Assembly: GCA_007694115.1 (NCBI GenBank)
Contig: RECJ01000138.1
Coordinates: 1-34,783 of the forward strand
DNA length: 34,783 nt
From: Leptolyngbya sp. DLM2.Bin27
Lineage (GTDB): Bacteria; Cyanobacteriota; Cyanobacteriia; Phormidesmidales; Phormidesmidaceae
Reading direction: 5' to 3'
Part shown: piece after piece, positions 27,296 through 34,783 of the stretch
Position numbering within the stretch: position 1 is the stretch's first letter
Layout of the letters: every line of letters begins with the position of its first letter
The notes under the pieces: generated by a model
Seen by the model: only the letters and a program-made list of their open reading frames with translations
What the model was told of the DNA's origin: nothing
Database searches by the model: none
Made by a program: the position numbers and the translations under genes

Positions 27296-29524
27296 ATGGC
27301 TGGGGTAGCATCACCCACGGCGGCTTTTCCTTCGTTAGAAGCGGCCCTTAAACACCATTTTGGCTATGACCAGTTTCGCCCTGGGCAGCGCCCGGTGATC
27401 GAGGCGGTACTCAAAAACCAGGATGCCCTGGTGATCATGCCCACCGGGGGCGGCAAGTCGCTGTGCTACCAGCTGCCGGGGCTGCTCAAGCTAGGGGTAA
27501 TGGTGGTAGTGTCGCCGCTGATTGCCCTGATGCAAGATCAGGTCGATAGCCTGACCGACAACGGGGTAGCCGCCACCTGCCTGAATAGCTCCCTTGACTA
27601 CAACACCATTCGCCAGCGAGAGGCTGACCTACGGGCGGGCAAGATCAGGCTGCTCTACGTGTCGCCCGAGCGGTTGATGAGTCCTGGTTTTTTTGGCCTG
27701 CTAGAGCAGCTGATCAAGACCGTGGGGGTGAGCGGCTTTGCCATTGACGAAGCCCACTGCGTGTCGGAGTGGGGCCACGACTTTCGCCCCGAATACCGCC
27801 AGCTGTCGGTGCTGCGCGAGCGGTTTCCCCAGATTGGGGTGATGGGCTTGACCGCCACCGCCACCGAGCGGGTGCGGGTTGACATTGCCCAGCAGCTGCG
27901 CCTGCGCGATCCGCTAGTGCAGGTGTCGAGCTTTAATCGGCCCAATCTGTTTTACGAGGTGCGCCCCAAGGGCCGCGATGGCTATGTCGAGCTGCGACGG
28001 CAGGTGAAGCAGCACCCAGGCTCGGGCATTATCTACTGCCTCAGCCGCAAGCGGGTCGATGAACTGGCCCAAAAGCTCACCGCCGATGGCGAATCGGTGT
28101 TGCCCTACCATGCTGGTCTCAGCGACGCTACCCGCCGGGAGAACCAAACCCGCTTCATTCGCGACGATGTGCGGCTGATGGTGGCCACGGTGGCCTTTGG
28201 CATGGGCATCAACAAGCCCGACGTGCGCTTTGTGATTCACTACGACATTCCCCGCAATATTGAGGGCTACTACCAGGAGAGCGGGCGGGCGGGCCGCGAC
28301 GGTGAACCGGCCCACTGCACGCTGTATCTGGCCTATGGCGATGTGGCTACGGCGGAGTATTTGATCAGCCAAAAACCCGACGAGACGGAACAGCGCATTG
28401 CCCGCCAGCAGCTCAGACAGATGGTCGACTATGCCGAAACCACGGTGTGCCGCCGCCGGGTGCAGCTGAGCTACTTTGGCGAAACCCTAGGTGAAGCCTT
28501 GGGTGAATATCCGGAGGGGCTGTGCCACCAGTGCGACAATTGCACCAACCCGCCCCCGATGGAAGACTGGACGGTGGAGGCGCAGAAGTTTCTCTCCTGC
28601 GTGGCCCGCTGCCAGGAGCGCTTTGGTATGGCCCACATTATCGACGTGCTGCGCGGCTCTAAAAAGCAAAAGGTGATGGATCTGCGCCACGACCAGCTCT
28701 CGACCCACGGCATCGGCAAAGACCGCTCGGTGGATGAGTGGAGATTGCTGGGGCGATCGCTGCTGCACCAGCGCCTGGTCGATGAAACCACCGATGGCTA
28801 CCCGGTGCTCAAGCTCAACGCTGCCAGTTGGCAGGTGCTGCGCAAGCAAATCGCGGTCGAGGTGGCGGTGCCCAAGGATTTTGCCCCTGGCCCCGCCGAT
28901 GCTTCCACAATTGAGGACACCCCTGAGGTGGCGCAGCTCTTAACGGTGCTGAAAGCTTTGCGCAAACAACTGGCCGACCAGCAGAGCGTGCCGCCCTACG
29001 TGGTATTTCCTGAGTCGGCCCTGCGGCAGATGGCGCGTACCCGGCCCCAAACCCCCGAGGCCTTTGGCCAAGTGTCGGGGGTGGGCAGCCGCAAGCTGGA
29101 TCAGTACGGCGAGGTGTTTACCGCCGCCATTCGCCAGTTTTGTGCCGACTACGGTCTAGAGTCTGACCCCGGTGCGGCGCGGAACCGCTCTCGCCCGGTT
29201 CGAGAGCGCCGTCAAGCCGTGGGCGACACCCACCGCCACACCCTAGATCTCCACCGTCAGGGACTGTCGATTCAGGAGGTTGCCGATCAGCGTGGCCTGA
29301 AGCCCTCCACCATTGCCAATCACCTGGAGCAGCTGATTCGCCATGGGGAAGCGGTGGATATGGATCAACTGGTCAGCGCCGATCGTCAGCGGGCGATTGT
29401 GGATGTGTTGGTAGATATGGCGGATGGGACGCTGACGGAGATGCGCGATCGCCTCGGCCACACCTTTAGCTACGAAGACATTCGCCTGGTGCGCGCCGCC
29501 TGGCAAATGGCACAACAGCCGTAA
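27296..29524 (+). CDS. recQ: ATP-dependent DNA helicase RecQ
   Basis: 3'-5' helicase for recombination repair and replication restart, 742 residues from the ATG at 27296 (TTG at 27290 rejected). The N-terminal RecA-like domain has FRPGQRPVI (Q-motif), Walker A PTGGGKS (49-55) and DEAH (151-154). The second domain contains FNRPNLFYEV, IIYCLSRKRVDELA and the ESGRAGRDGEP segment. The Zn-binding RQC region has Cys in VCRRR and CHQCDNC. An HRDC domain (ending VSGVGSRKLDQYGEVF) is followed by a C-terminal helix-turn-helix module (LHRQGLSIQEVADQRGLKPS, HTH_40 type). Domain order is complete. Confidence 0.96.
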   Translation: MAGVASPTAAFPSLEAALKHHFGYDQFRPGQRPVIEAVLKNQDALVIMPTGGGKSLCYQLPGLLKLGVMVVVSPLIALMQDQVDSLTDNGVAATCLNSSLDYNTIRQREADLRAGKIRLLYVSPERLMSPGFFGLLEQLIKTVGVSGFAIDEAHCVSEWGHDFRPEYRQLSVLRERFPQIGVMGLTATATERVRVDIAQQLRLRDPLVQVSSFNRPNLFYEVRPKGRDGYVELRRQVKQHPGSGIIYCLSRKRVDELAQKLTADGESVLPYHAGLSDATRRENQTRFIRDDVRLMVATVAFGMGINKPDVRFVIHYDIPRNIEGYYQESGRAGRDGEPAHCTLYLAYGDVATAEYLISQKPDETEQRIARQQLRQMVDYAETTVCRRRVQLSYFGETLGEALGEYPEGLCHQCDNCTNPPPMEDWTVEAQKFLSCVARCQERFGMAHIIDVLRGSKKQKVMDLRHDQLSTHGIGKDRSVDEWRLLGRSLLHQRLVDETTDGYPVLKLNAASWQVLRKQIAVEVAVPKDFAPGPADASTIEDTPEVAQLLTVLKALRKQLADQQSVPPYVVFPESALRQMARTRPQTPEAFGQVSGVGSRKLDQYGEVFTAAIRQFCADYGLESDPGAARNRSRPVRERRQAVGDTHRHTLDLHRQGLSIQEVADQRGLKPSTIANHLEQLIRHGEAVDMDQLVSADRQRAIVDVLVDMADGTLTEMRDRLGHTFSYEDIRLVRAAWQMAQQP

Positions 29525-29542
29525 CAAATTTAACCCTGGGAA

Positions 29543-29566
29543 GGTGCATCGCTGCGCGGATGCACC
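29543..29566 (+). terminator. Hairpin downstream of recQ
   Basis: GGTGCATC (29543-29550) pairs with GATGCACC (29559-29566) around GCTGCGCG, 19 nt after recQ. There is no T-run. It may be a weak terminator or one of the dispersed GATGCACC-type palindromes found between cyanobacterial genes. Confidence 0.45.
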
Positions 29567-29646
29567 CTACAGGTTTCATCCTTTGGGGTGCCCCTCGACG
29601 GCATGGACGAGTTGAGGGCTAACTGTAGGAGTAAAAGCTTGGGGGG

Positions 29647-30114
29647 TTAGCTGGGCGGCTGCGGGGGGTCAAAATTTAGCGCATTCAGGAGTTCCCCTAG
29701 CCGAGTTGGATCGGTCAGGTAAAGGTAGCCAACTAGGGCTTCAAAGCCGGTGGACTGTTGATAAATTTGGCTGTCTATGCGTCTGGGGCCACGGGAAGAA
29801 GCGTTGCGACCCCGGCGCAGCAAGTCTTGCTCGGTCTCGGTCAGCAGGGGCAAAAGCTGCTGCACCTGCTGGGCCTGTTGCTCGGCCCGCACCTGGTTGA
29901 CTACCTGCTGGTGAAACGCCTGGATACGTTTGGGCGGCAGCAAAAATAATCCCCGCACAAACAGCTCATACACGGCATCGCCAATGTAGGCCAGGGCGAC
30001 GGGGGACAGCGATCGCACCTGCTCTGGGGTGAGGGCCACAGCAGATCCCTGGGCGTTAAACTGTGACAGCCATTGCAGGCTGGGGTGAGGAGAGCCAGCA
30101 AGTGGTTCAGCCAC
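29647..30114 (-). CDS. mrnC: Mini-ribonuclease III MrnC
   Basis: A 155-residue RNase III-type nuclease without the double-stranded-RNA-binding domain; in other bacteria it matures 23S rRNA. Conserved are LSPVALAYIGDAVYELFVRG (catalytic acidic residues of helix 1), LRRGRNASSRGPRR and YQQSTGFEALVGYLYL (second catalytic Glu region). The start is GTG at 30114. It lies 34 bp after the STAS-domain gene on the same strand, so the two may be co-transcribed. Confidence 0.92.
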   Translation of the reverse strand: MAEPLAGSPHPSLQWLSQFNAQGSAVALTPEQVRSLSPVALAYIGDAVYELFVRGLFLLPPKRIQAFHQQVVNQVRAEQQAQQVQQLLPLLTETEQDLLRRGRNASSRGPRRIDSQIYQQSTGFEALVGYLYLTDPTRLGELLNALNFDPPQPPS

Positions 30115-30148
30115 AAATACCTCTAGCTAGGCCAGGTGAACAGCACAG

Positions 30149-30526
30149 CTACTCGCTGGGCGGGTTGGCGAGGTTTGCGATCGCATCGTCCACGGAGGGC
30201 TGTAGCGATAGAAACTTCTCCAGACGCACCAGCTTCACGGTTTGGGTAACGCGGGGGTTAGTCACCACCTGCACAGTCCCGCCGTCGGTGGTGGCTTTTT
30301 TCACCAGCTGTACTAGGGCACCCAGGCCAGAGCTATCGACAAAGTCGATGGCGGCCAGATCCAGAATGATATTATTTGGCCCAGCTTCGACGTACTTGGT
30401 CATCACCTTGCGAAAGGCGGGTTCCGAGAACGCGTCTAGCAGACCCGTGAGGCGAAACAGTTGATACGTTCCCCTGACATCGCGAGTGCCTCGTAAGCTT
30501 ACGGTCAGGGTTAGAGATTCAGCGAT
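30149..30526 (-). CDS. STAS-domain protein (anti-sigma-factor antagonist type) with apparent AUC start
   Basis: A STAS-fold protein of 125 residues. Phosphorylation-site region: LDLAAIDFVDSSGLGALVQL, with the D-S-S-G motif typical of SpoIIAA/RsbV-like antagonists. An internal GTG (30406) or ATG (30403) would start the protein in the middle of the fold. Reading upstream in frame gives SLTLTVSLRGTRDVRGTYQ and then LFRLTGLLDAFSEPAFRKV, the missing first strands and helix of a STAS domain. In that frame there is no ATG, GTG or TTG before the stop at 30569-30571. The only well-placed codon is ATC at 30526, six nt after a perfect AGGAGG. So the gene either uses AUC as start or has an ATG-to-ATC substitution or sequence error. 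The partner kinase or phosphatase is not in the window. Confidence 0.8.
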   Translation of the reverse strand: MAESLTLTVSLRGTRDVRGTYQLFRLTGLLDAFSEPAFRKVMTKYVEAGPNNIILDLAAIDFVDSSGLGALVQLVKKATTDGGTVQVVTNPRVTQTVKLVRLEKFLSLQPSVDDAIANLANPPSE

Positions 30527-30532
30527 GGGAAA

Positions 30533-30538
30533 CCTCCT
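30533..30538 (-). promoter_or_regulatory. Shine-Dalgarno that decides the STAS start
   Basis: AGGAGG on the minus strand, exactly 6 nt before the ATC at 30526. No other start-like codon lies within its range. Confidence 0.8.
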
Positions 30539-30560
30539 CGGTGCTCCAATTTCGTCGTTA

Positions 30561-30589
30561 AATATAGGTCAGGATACCGCTGCCTGCAA
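30561..30589 (-). promoter_or_regulatory. Putative promoter of the STAS gene
   Basis: -35 TTGCAG (30584-30589) and -10 TATATT (30561-30566) with 17-bp spacing. The start of transcription would be near 30554, leaving a 28-nt leader with the AGGAGG and no upstream ATG. Confidence 0.5.
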
Positions 30590-30864
30590 GGGGTGAAACC
30601 CTACCCCCAGAAAGATAGCCCCAGAGCCAGAAACCGTACCAGACTCTAATCAAGTCTGAGCCCAGCCCCCTACTGTAGACAGATAGCATATAGCGGTTTA
30701 GCTAAATTGTGCCAACCCCATTGAAGAAACCCTGCTTAGAGCCAACCAACTGAGAGGATTCCCCACCAAATATCTATCCGGGATTCACCGCAATTGAACC
30801 CATGGCAGAGTCCGCGCCTGTGTCCAGGATAGTTCTTTAGATGGCATCCTTTCGGCCAAACAGC
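30590..30864. other. Gap between the STAS promoter and the carA 3' end
   Basis: Nothing coding is visible. A short inverted repeat CAGACT (30640-30645) / AGTCTG (30653-30658) is present. No recognisable carA terminator with a T-run is seen. Confidence 0.5.
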
Positions 30865-32028
30865 CTAAACCGTCAGGCGCTGGCGACGGTGGGTACGGAC
30901 GGTGTCGACAAACTTGGCAAATAGGTAATCGGCATCGTGGGGGCCGGGGCTGGCCTCGGGGTGATACTGCACTGAGAACAGCGGCAGCGTCTTGTGGGCC
31001 AGCCCGGCTACGGTCTGGTCATTGAGGTTGAGGTGGGTCACCGCCACCGTATCGGCCGGAATAGAGGCGGCATCGAGGGCAAAGCCGTGGTTTTGACTGG
31101 TAATCTCGACCTGCTGCTCTAGGCCGCAGGGCTGATTTAGCCCCCGATGGCCAAACCGCAGCTTAAAGGTGGTAGCCCCCAGGGATAGCCCCAAAATTTG
31201 GTGGCCCATGCAAATGCCGAAGGTGGGCAGCGAGTAGTCGAGCAGTGCCTGCACTAGCTCTGGGGCTTTAGTCACCGCCGCCGGGTCGCCGGGGCCGTTG
31301 GAGAGAAAAATGCCGTCGGGCTGATAGCTCATGATCTGCTCTGGGGTGGTGCTGGCGGGCACCACAATCACCCGGCAGCCGTAGCTGGCCAGACGACGCA
31401 GAATATTGCGCTTGACCCCAAAATCAACGGCCACCACCGTCAGCGGCGCTTCATCACCTGGGGGCGGCACTGTGGGGCCAAATTCCCAGGCCGCATCGGT
31501 GCCCTCGGTCCACTCGTAGGCCTGCTCAGTGGTGACTTGATCGACTAGGTTGAGGCCAGCCATAGAGGGCGCATCCTGCAGCTGGCGCAGCAGTTCTTCG
31601 GGGTCGAGCACGGTGGTGGAGATGGCTCCGTTCATGGCCCCGACGGTGCGCAGCTTGCGGGTGAGGGCGCGGGTGTCGATGCCATAGATGCCGGGAATCT
31701 TGTGGGTCTTGAGGTAGTTGGGCAGCGACTGGGTGGAGCGCCAGTTGCTGGGAATATCGCAAATATTGCGGGCGATCGCACCCTTGATATGGGGCCGACT
31801 CGACTCTTCATCATCGGGGTTGACCCCGGTGTTGCCCAACTCAGGGTAGGTGAAGGTGACAATCTGGCCGCAGTAGCTGGGGTCGGTCATGACTTCTTGA
31901 TATCCGGTCATGCCGGTGTTGAAGACAACCTCACCCATGACGGTGCCCGGTGCCCCAAAGGACCAGCCTCGAAACACCGAACCATCGGCTAAAACCAGCA
32001 CGGCTGGGGGGGCATCAGGAAAAACCAT
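30865..32028 (-). CDS. carA: Carbamoyl-phosphate synthase small subunit CarA
   Basis: Glutaminase subunit that supplies ammonia to CarB for carbamoyl phosphate, feeding arginine and pyrimidine synthesis, 387 residues. The N-terminal small-subunit domain ([20 protein letters not shown]) is followed by a class I glutamine amidotransferase domain: FLSNGPGDP, nucleophile Cys273 in FGICMGHQ, and His356/Glu358 in [10 protein letters not shown]. It is full length. carB is not nearby, as is common in cyanobacteria. A promoter and a five-unit 12-bp repeat lie upstream. Confidence 0.96.
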   Translation of the reverse strand: MVFPDAPPAVLVLADGSVFRGWSFGAPGTVMGEVVFNTGMTGYQEVMTDPSYCGQIVTFTYPELGNTGVNPDDEESSRPHIKGAIARNICDIPSNWRSTQSLPNYLKTHKIPGIYGIDTRALTRKLRTVGAMNGAISTTVLDPEELLRQLQDAPSMAGLNLVDQVTTEQAYEWTEGTDAAWEFGPTVPPPGDEAPLTVVAVDFGVKRNILRRLASYGCRVIVVPASTTPEQIMSYQPDGIFLSNGPGDPAAVTKAPELVQALLDYSLPTFGICMGHQILGLSLGATTFKLRFGHRGLNQPCGLEQQVEITSQNHGFALDAASIPADTVAVTHLNLNDQTVAGLAHKTLPLFSVQYHPEASPGPHDADYLFAKFVDTVRTHRRQRLTV

Positions 32029-32056
32029 GGCAGTCTGCTCAGCGGTAGGAATCGCT

Positions 32057-32085
32057 ATTATCCTAAGACCAAAGGCTAGGATTAA
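32057..32085 (-). promoter_or_regulatory. Putative carA promoter
   Basis: -35 TTAATC (32080-32085) and -10 GATAAT (32057-32062; 5/6) with 17-bp spacing, about 22 nt before the start of transcription-to-ATG interval expected for carA (ATG at 32028). The 12-bp repeats lie 24 bp further upstream. Confidence 0.4.
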
Positions 32086-32108
32086 GGTATTACAGCGAGA
32101 TTATTTTT

Positions 32109-32168
32109 GCGCCAGAGTTTGCGCCAGAGTTTGCGCCGGAGTTTGCGCCGGAGTTTGCACCAGAGCTT
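32109..32168. repeat. Five tandem 12-bp repeats upstream of carA
   Basis: Units GCGCCAGAGTTT twice (32109-32132), GCGCCGGAGTTT twice (32133-32156) and GCACCAGAGCTT (32157-32168). A 12-bp period keeps any reading frame open, but the only frame (Cys-Ala-Arg-Val/Gly repeats) starts antisense inside carA and has no protein character. Position is about 60-120 bp upstream of the predicted carA transcription start. Confidence 0.9.
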
Positions 32169-32292
32169 ATGCCAGTATCTGGGCTGAGTAGCCCTGGGCG
32201 ACGGCAAGCTAGAAAGGTAGGGTGGGCAATGCCCACCTCAGCTCGTGCATCCTGAGATCAGAACATGTTTAGAGATAGGCAGGGCAACAACT

Positions 32293-33132
32293 ATGGGTAG
32301 ACCCTTGACCAGCGGATGGTTAGTGCTCAGCGCTATGGCCTGGGGGCTCACGGGCTGCGGTCTGGCGGTTGGCAGTGGGGCATTGACCGGCCCAACCCCA
32401 GAACCGTCGGATCAAGCAGCGCTGTCGGCCCAAACGGCTCCCGCCGCCGCCGCCGCCGCTCCCGATCCCCCCGCCCCAGCACCCCCCGCCGTAGACACCT
32501 TTCGCGACGCGGTAAACCGAGCCACCAGCGCCGTGGCCATTGGCCAGTCGGCCCAATCTAGAGCTGATTGGGAACTGGCGGCAAGCCGCTGGCAGCAGGC
32601 GATCGCCCTGATGGAGCAGGTGCCCACCGATAGCCCCAACCGCGCCCAGGCCCAGGTCAAAGCCCAGGAATACAGGCAGCATCTAGCCGCTGCCCAGCGC
32701 CGCGCCACGGATAATATTGTCCCAGCGGCTGCCCCCGAACCGGCGGCTGTCCCCGATCTGCCGACTGGTTTAGCCGCCCAAATTCCCATTCAGCGCCGCC
32801 AGGGGGGCACCCCGGTGATCGGCGTCACCCTGGGGGGGGGCAGCGGCAGCCAGACCTTCCCCATGCTGTTTGACACCGGGGCCACGGGCACATTGATCAC
32901 CGCTGATATGGCCCGGGCGGTGGGGGTGACGGTGGTGGGCGAAACCCGGGCCAGAATCGCCGATGGCAGCGTGGTGACGCTACCCGTAGGCTTGGTCAAT
33001 ATCGAGCTAGGCGGGCTGCGCCGGGAGCAGGTGAAGGTGGCGATCGGCGGCAGCTACGGCCTGCTGGGCCAAGATATCTACGGCCAGTACGGCATTGCCA
33101 TCGGTTCACACATGATTCATTTGCATGAGTAG
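32293..33132 (+). CDS. Retropepsin-like aspartic protease, probable lipoprotein
   Basis: 279 residues from the ATG at 32293; the open frame to 32245 is rejected because the signal peptide fits only the later start. A signal sequence (GWLVLSAMAWGLTGCGL) ends in a lipobox LTGC, so the protein is probably an exported lipoprotein. A low-complexity Ala/Pro linker (about 35-75) and a helical region with W-Q-Q-A-I (like a TPR-type helix pair, about 80-125) precede the C-terminal retropepsin-like domain, with the catalytic DTGATGTLI motif, a hydrophobic flap region, and LLGQDIYGQYGIAIG at the end. Such single-domain proteases act as dimers. The substrate is unknown. Confidence 0.82.
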   Translation: MGRPLTSGWLVLSAMAWGLTGCGLAVGSGALTGPTPEPSDQAALSAQTAPAAAAAAPDPPAPAPPAVDTFRDAVNRATSAVAIGQSAQSRADWELAASRWQQAIALMEQVPTDSPNRAQAQVKAQEYRQHLAAAQRRATDNIVPAAAPEPAAVPDLPTGLAAQIPIQRRQGGTPVIGVTLGGGSGSQTFPMLFDTGATGTLITADMARAVGVTVVGETRARIADGSVVTLPVGLVNIELGGLRREQVKVAIGGSYGLLGQDIYGQYGIAIGSHMIHLHE

Positions 33133-33173
33133 GGGGGAGGGATCGGGGTGTCAGGTGTCAGGCGAAACCGTAA

Positions 33174-33215
33174 ACCCGCTACCCAAGACCCGCTACCCAA
33201 GACCCGCTACCCAAA
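33174..33215. repeat. Three tandem 14-bp repeats
   Basis: ACCCGCTACCCAAG at 33174-33187 and 33188-33201, and ACCCGCTACCCAAA at 33202-33215, between the protease gene and the hydrolase gene, about 46 bp before the hydrolase start. Confidence 0.9.
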
Positions 33216-33260
33216 AATCTGTGAGATCATGCAACAGATGCTAAGTACTTTTGTCTCCCT

Positions 33261-34166
33261 ATGACTGTGTCTGTGCTGCCTGCCGCCGCTGCTGGTCTGA
33301 GCGAAGCTACCTCCGTTGAGCTGGCTGCGAGGGTGCAGCTAGCGGCGGTCAAAACGCCGCTGATGGCAACCCCGATCCCGACCGCCTACGTGGCCGCTGA
33401 GGATGGAGACAGCGCCCCGCCACTGCTGTTGATCCATGGTTTCGACAGTTCGCTGTTTGAGTTCCGTCGCCTGTTGCCGCTGCTGGCCCCGCGTGCCTGG
33501 GCCGTAGATTTGCTGGGATTTGGGTTTAGCGATCGCACCCTCACCGCCGATCTCTCCCCCGGTGCGATCAAGCTGCACCTGCACAGCTTTTGGCAGCAGC
33601 AGATTGGCCGTCCCGTGGTGCTGGTGGGGGCCTCCATGGGCGGGGCCGCCGCCATCGACTTTGCCCTCACCTATCCCGAGGCCGTGGCTGGGCTGGTGCT
33701 GCTGGATGCGGCGGGCTTTGCCGCTGGCCCGGCCATGGGTAGCCTGATGGTGCCCCCCCTCGACAGCTGGGCCACGGCCTTTTTGCGCAACCCCAGGGTG
33801 CGGCGCAGCATTAGCCGTCAGGCCTACTTTGACAAGGCATCCGTCACCGCCGATGCCGAGCTGTGCGCCGCCCTGCACCTGCTGTGCCCCGGCTGGAAAG
33901 AGTCGCTGATCGCCTTTACTAAAAGCGGCGGCTACAACTTCTTGACCCCCAAAATTGCTCAAATCAGCTGCCCAACCCTAGTGATTTGGGGCGAGCAGGA
34001 TAAGATCTTAGGCACTAAAGATGCGCGGCGGTTTGAGGGTGCGATCGCAGACTGCCAGCTGGTCTGGGTTCCCCAGTGCGGCCACGTGCCCCATCTCGAA
34101 AAGCCAGCGGAGACTGCAGCGGCCATTCTGCCCTTCCTTGACCAGCTCCAGCTGGCCCCGCCCTAA
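33261..34166 (+). CDS. Alpha/beta-hydrolase family protein
   Basis: 301 residues with a complete catalytic triad: Ser125 in the nucleophile elbow GASMGG, Asp247 in WGEQDKI and His275 in QCGHVPHLEKP. LLIHGFDSSLFEF (56-68) gives the oxyanion region and DLLGFGFSDR follows it. No signal peptide is visible. The substrate cannot be told; esterases, haloalkane-dehalogenase-like and C-C hydrolases share this pattern. The ATG at 33261 gives a 30-residue Ala-rich N-terminus. It is followed 124 bp later by gcvP on the same strand. Confidence 0.88.
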   Translation: MTVSVLPAAAAGLSEATSVELAARVQLAAVKTPLMATPIPTAYVAAEDGDSAPPLLLIHGFDSSLFEFRRLLPLLAPRAWAVDLLGFGFSDRTLTADLSPGAIKLHLHSFWQQQIGRPVVLVGASMGGAAAIDFALTYPEAVAGLVLLDAAGFAAGPAMGSLMVPPLDSWATAFLRNPRVRRSISRQAYFDKASVTADAELCAALHLLCPGWKESLIAFTKSGGYNFLTPKIAQISCPTLVIWGEQDKILGTKDARRFEGAIADCQLVWVPQCGHVPHLEKPAETAAAILPFLDQLQLAPP

Positions 34167-34290
34167 CCAACCTGTGCCCAGGAAGCAGCAAACTTGCCCC
34201 GGATGTTTCAAGATATGAAGAGAGGTTGGCTCATTCCTTGGGCACCACCGATTCCGCACTGTTGATTTTGGAGCCATCCGCAAACGGGTT

Positions 34291-34783
34291 ATGACACAAC
34301 TCTTTCCAGAGACCAGCACAGAGACCAGCCAAAGGGCCAGCACCGTCGATTCATCGACTGATAAATCGACTGATAAATCGATCTCGGCTCCGGGCGCTAA
34401 AGGCACCGCCGCTGAGGCCCAATCCTTCAGCCCCTTTGTGGCTCGCCACCTGGGCCCAGCTGCCGCTGACACCGCAGCTATGCTGGCGGCCCTGGGCTAC
34501 GCCTCTCTGGATGACTTGATCAGCGCCACGGTGCCCACGAGCATTCGCCTCAAGCAGCCTCTCAACCTGCCCGAGGGGCTAGACGAGGCCGCAGCCATTG
34601 CCCAGCTCAAGGCGCTGGCCAGCCAAAACCAGGTGTGGCGCTCATACCTGGGCCTGGGCTACGCCAACACCATCACCCCGCCCGTGATCCAGCGCAATGT
34701 GCTGGAAAACCCCGGCTGGTATACCCAATACACCCCCTACCAGCCCGAGATCTCCCAGGGGCGGCTAGAGGCGCTGCTCAACT
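34291..34783 (+). CDS. gcvP: Glycine dehydrogenase (decarboxylating) GcvP, N-terminal part
   Basis: P-protein of the glycine cleavage system, a PLP enzyme important in cyanobacterial photorespiration. The frame is open from the ATG at 34291 and runs off the end after 164 codons. The recognisable start of the family ([20 protein letters not shown]) comes after about 45 residues of low-complexity Ser/Thr/Lys-rich extension containing the repeat STDKSTDKS. Then come [15 protein letters not shown] and the segment [20 protein letters not shown], near identical to the family. Only about one sixth of the protein is present. Confidence 0.95.
   Translation, partial: MTQLFPETSTETSQRASTVDSSTDKSTDKSISAPGAKGTAAEAQSFSPFVARHLGPAAADTAAMLAALGYASLDDLISATVPTSIRLKQPLNLPEGLDEAAAIAQLKALASQNQVWRSYLGLGYANTITPPVIQRNVLENPGWYTQYTPYQPEISQGRLEALLN

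Noticed and set aside
31910..32191. Open frame with Cys-Ala-Arg-Val / Cys-Ala-Gly-Val repeats
   Set aside because: It is the translation of the 12-bp DNA repeat and of the antisense strand of carA; no ribosome site and no protein character.

Overview
The window is chromosomal DNA of a filamentous-type (Leptolyngbya/Nodosilinea-like) cyanobacterium. The evidence is a complete allophycocyanin core operon (apcE-apcA-apcB-apcC), the cyanobacterial order of the ATP synthase genes (atpI-B-E-G-F-H-A-C, with separate b and b' subunits and no beta/epsilon), the chloroplast-type genes ycf46 and ycf35, a tRNA-Glu(UUC) of chloroplast type, GCGATCGC (HIP1) palindromes and heptameric AAGGCAG tandem repeats. 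The genus is inference. No insertion sequence, prophage, CRISPR array or plasmid gene is visible. Almost everything is core genome, so the unusual signals lie mainly in regulation, start codons, repeats and small accessory proteins.

Layout. 1-7250: ftsW and the apc operon, all on the minus strand, with structured intercistronic regions; a SAM methyltransferase diverges from apcE. 8600-14740: the atp operon on the plus strand, with hairpins after the c-subunit and alpha-subunit genes and a 34-bp palindromic terminator at its end. 14756-16440: convergent galE, heptamer repeats, an orphan hairpin, and tRNA-Glu with a near-consensus promoter. 16590-19560: a DUF4278-like membrane protein, a VOC protein and nagA whose start codons lie back to back, a small conserved protein overlapping the end of nagA, and a degenerate receiver protein. 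19900-24270: an OmpR-type regulator with an altered acidic pocket, nadA, a TerB-like protein, a Crp-family regulator and an inositol-phosphatase-family protein. 24380-26902: a minus-strand cluster of a ribbon-helix-helix protein, ycf46 and ycf35, closed by a textbook terminator. 27296-34783: recQ, mini-RNase III, a STAS-domain protein that appears to start with AUC, carA, a retropepsin-like lipoprotein, an alpha/beta hydrolase, and the first 164 codons of gcvP running off the end.

How the genes work together. The apc products build the phycobilisome core; the four linker repeats in ApcE predict a five-cylinder core. The atp operon encodes the complete Fo sector and three of the five F1 subunits. 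carA, nadA, galE, nagA and gcvP are housekeeping metabolism. No wholly new multi-gene system stands out. The best candidates for a second look are the AUC start of the STAS gene, the competing hairpins between apcB and apcC, the RHH-ycf46-ycf35 module with an upstream HLR1-like site, and the degenerate receiver/regulator pair.
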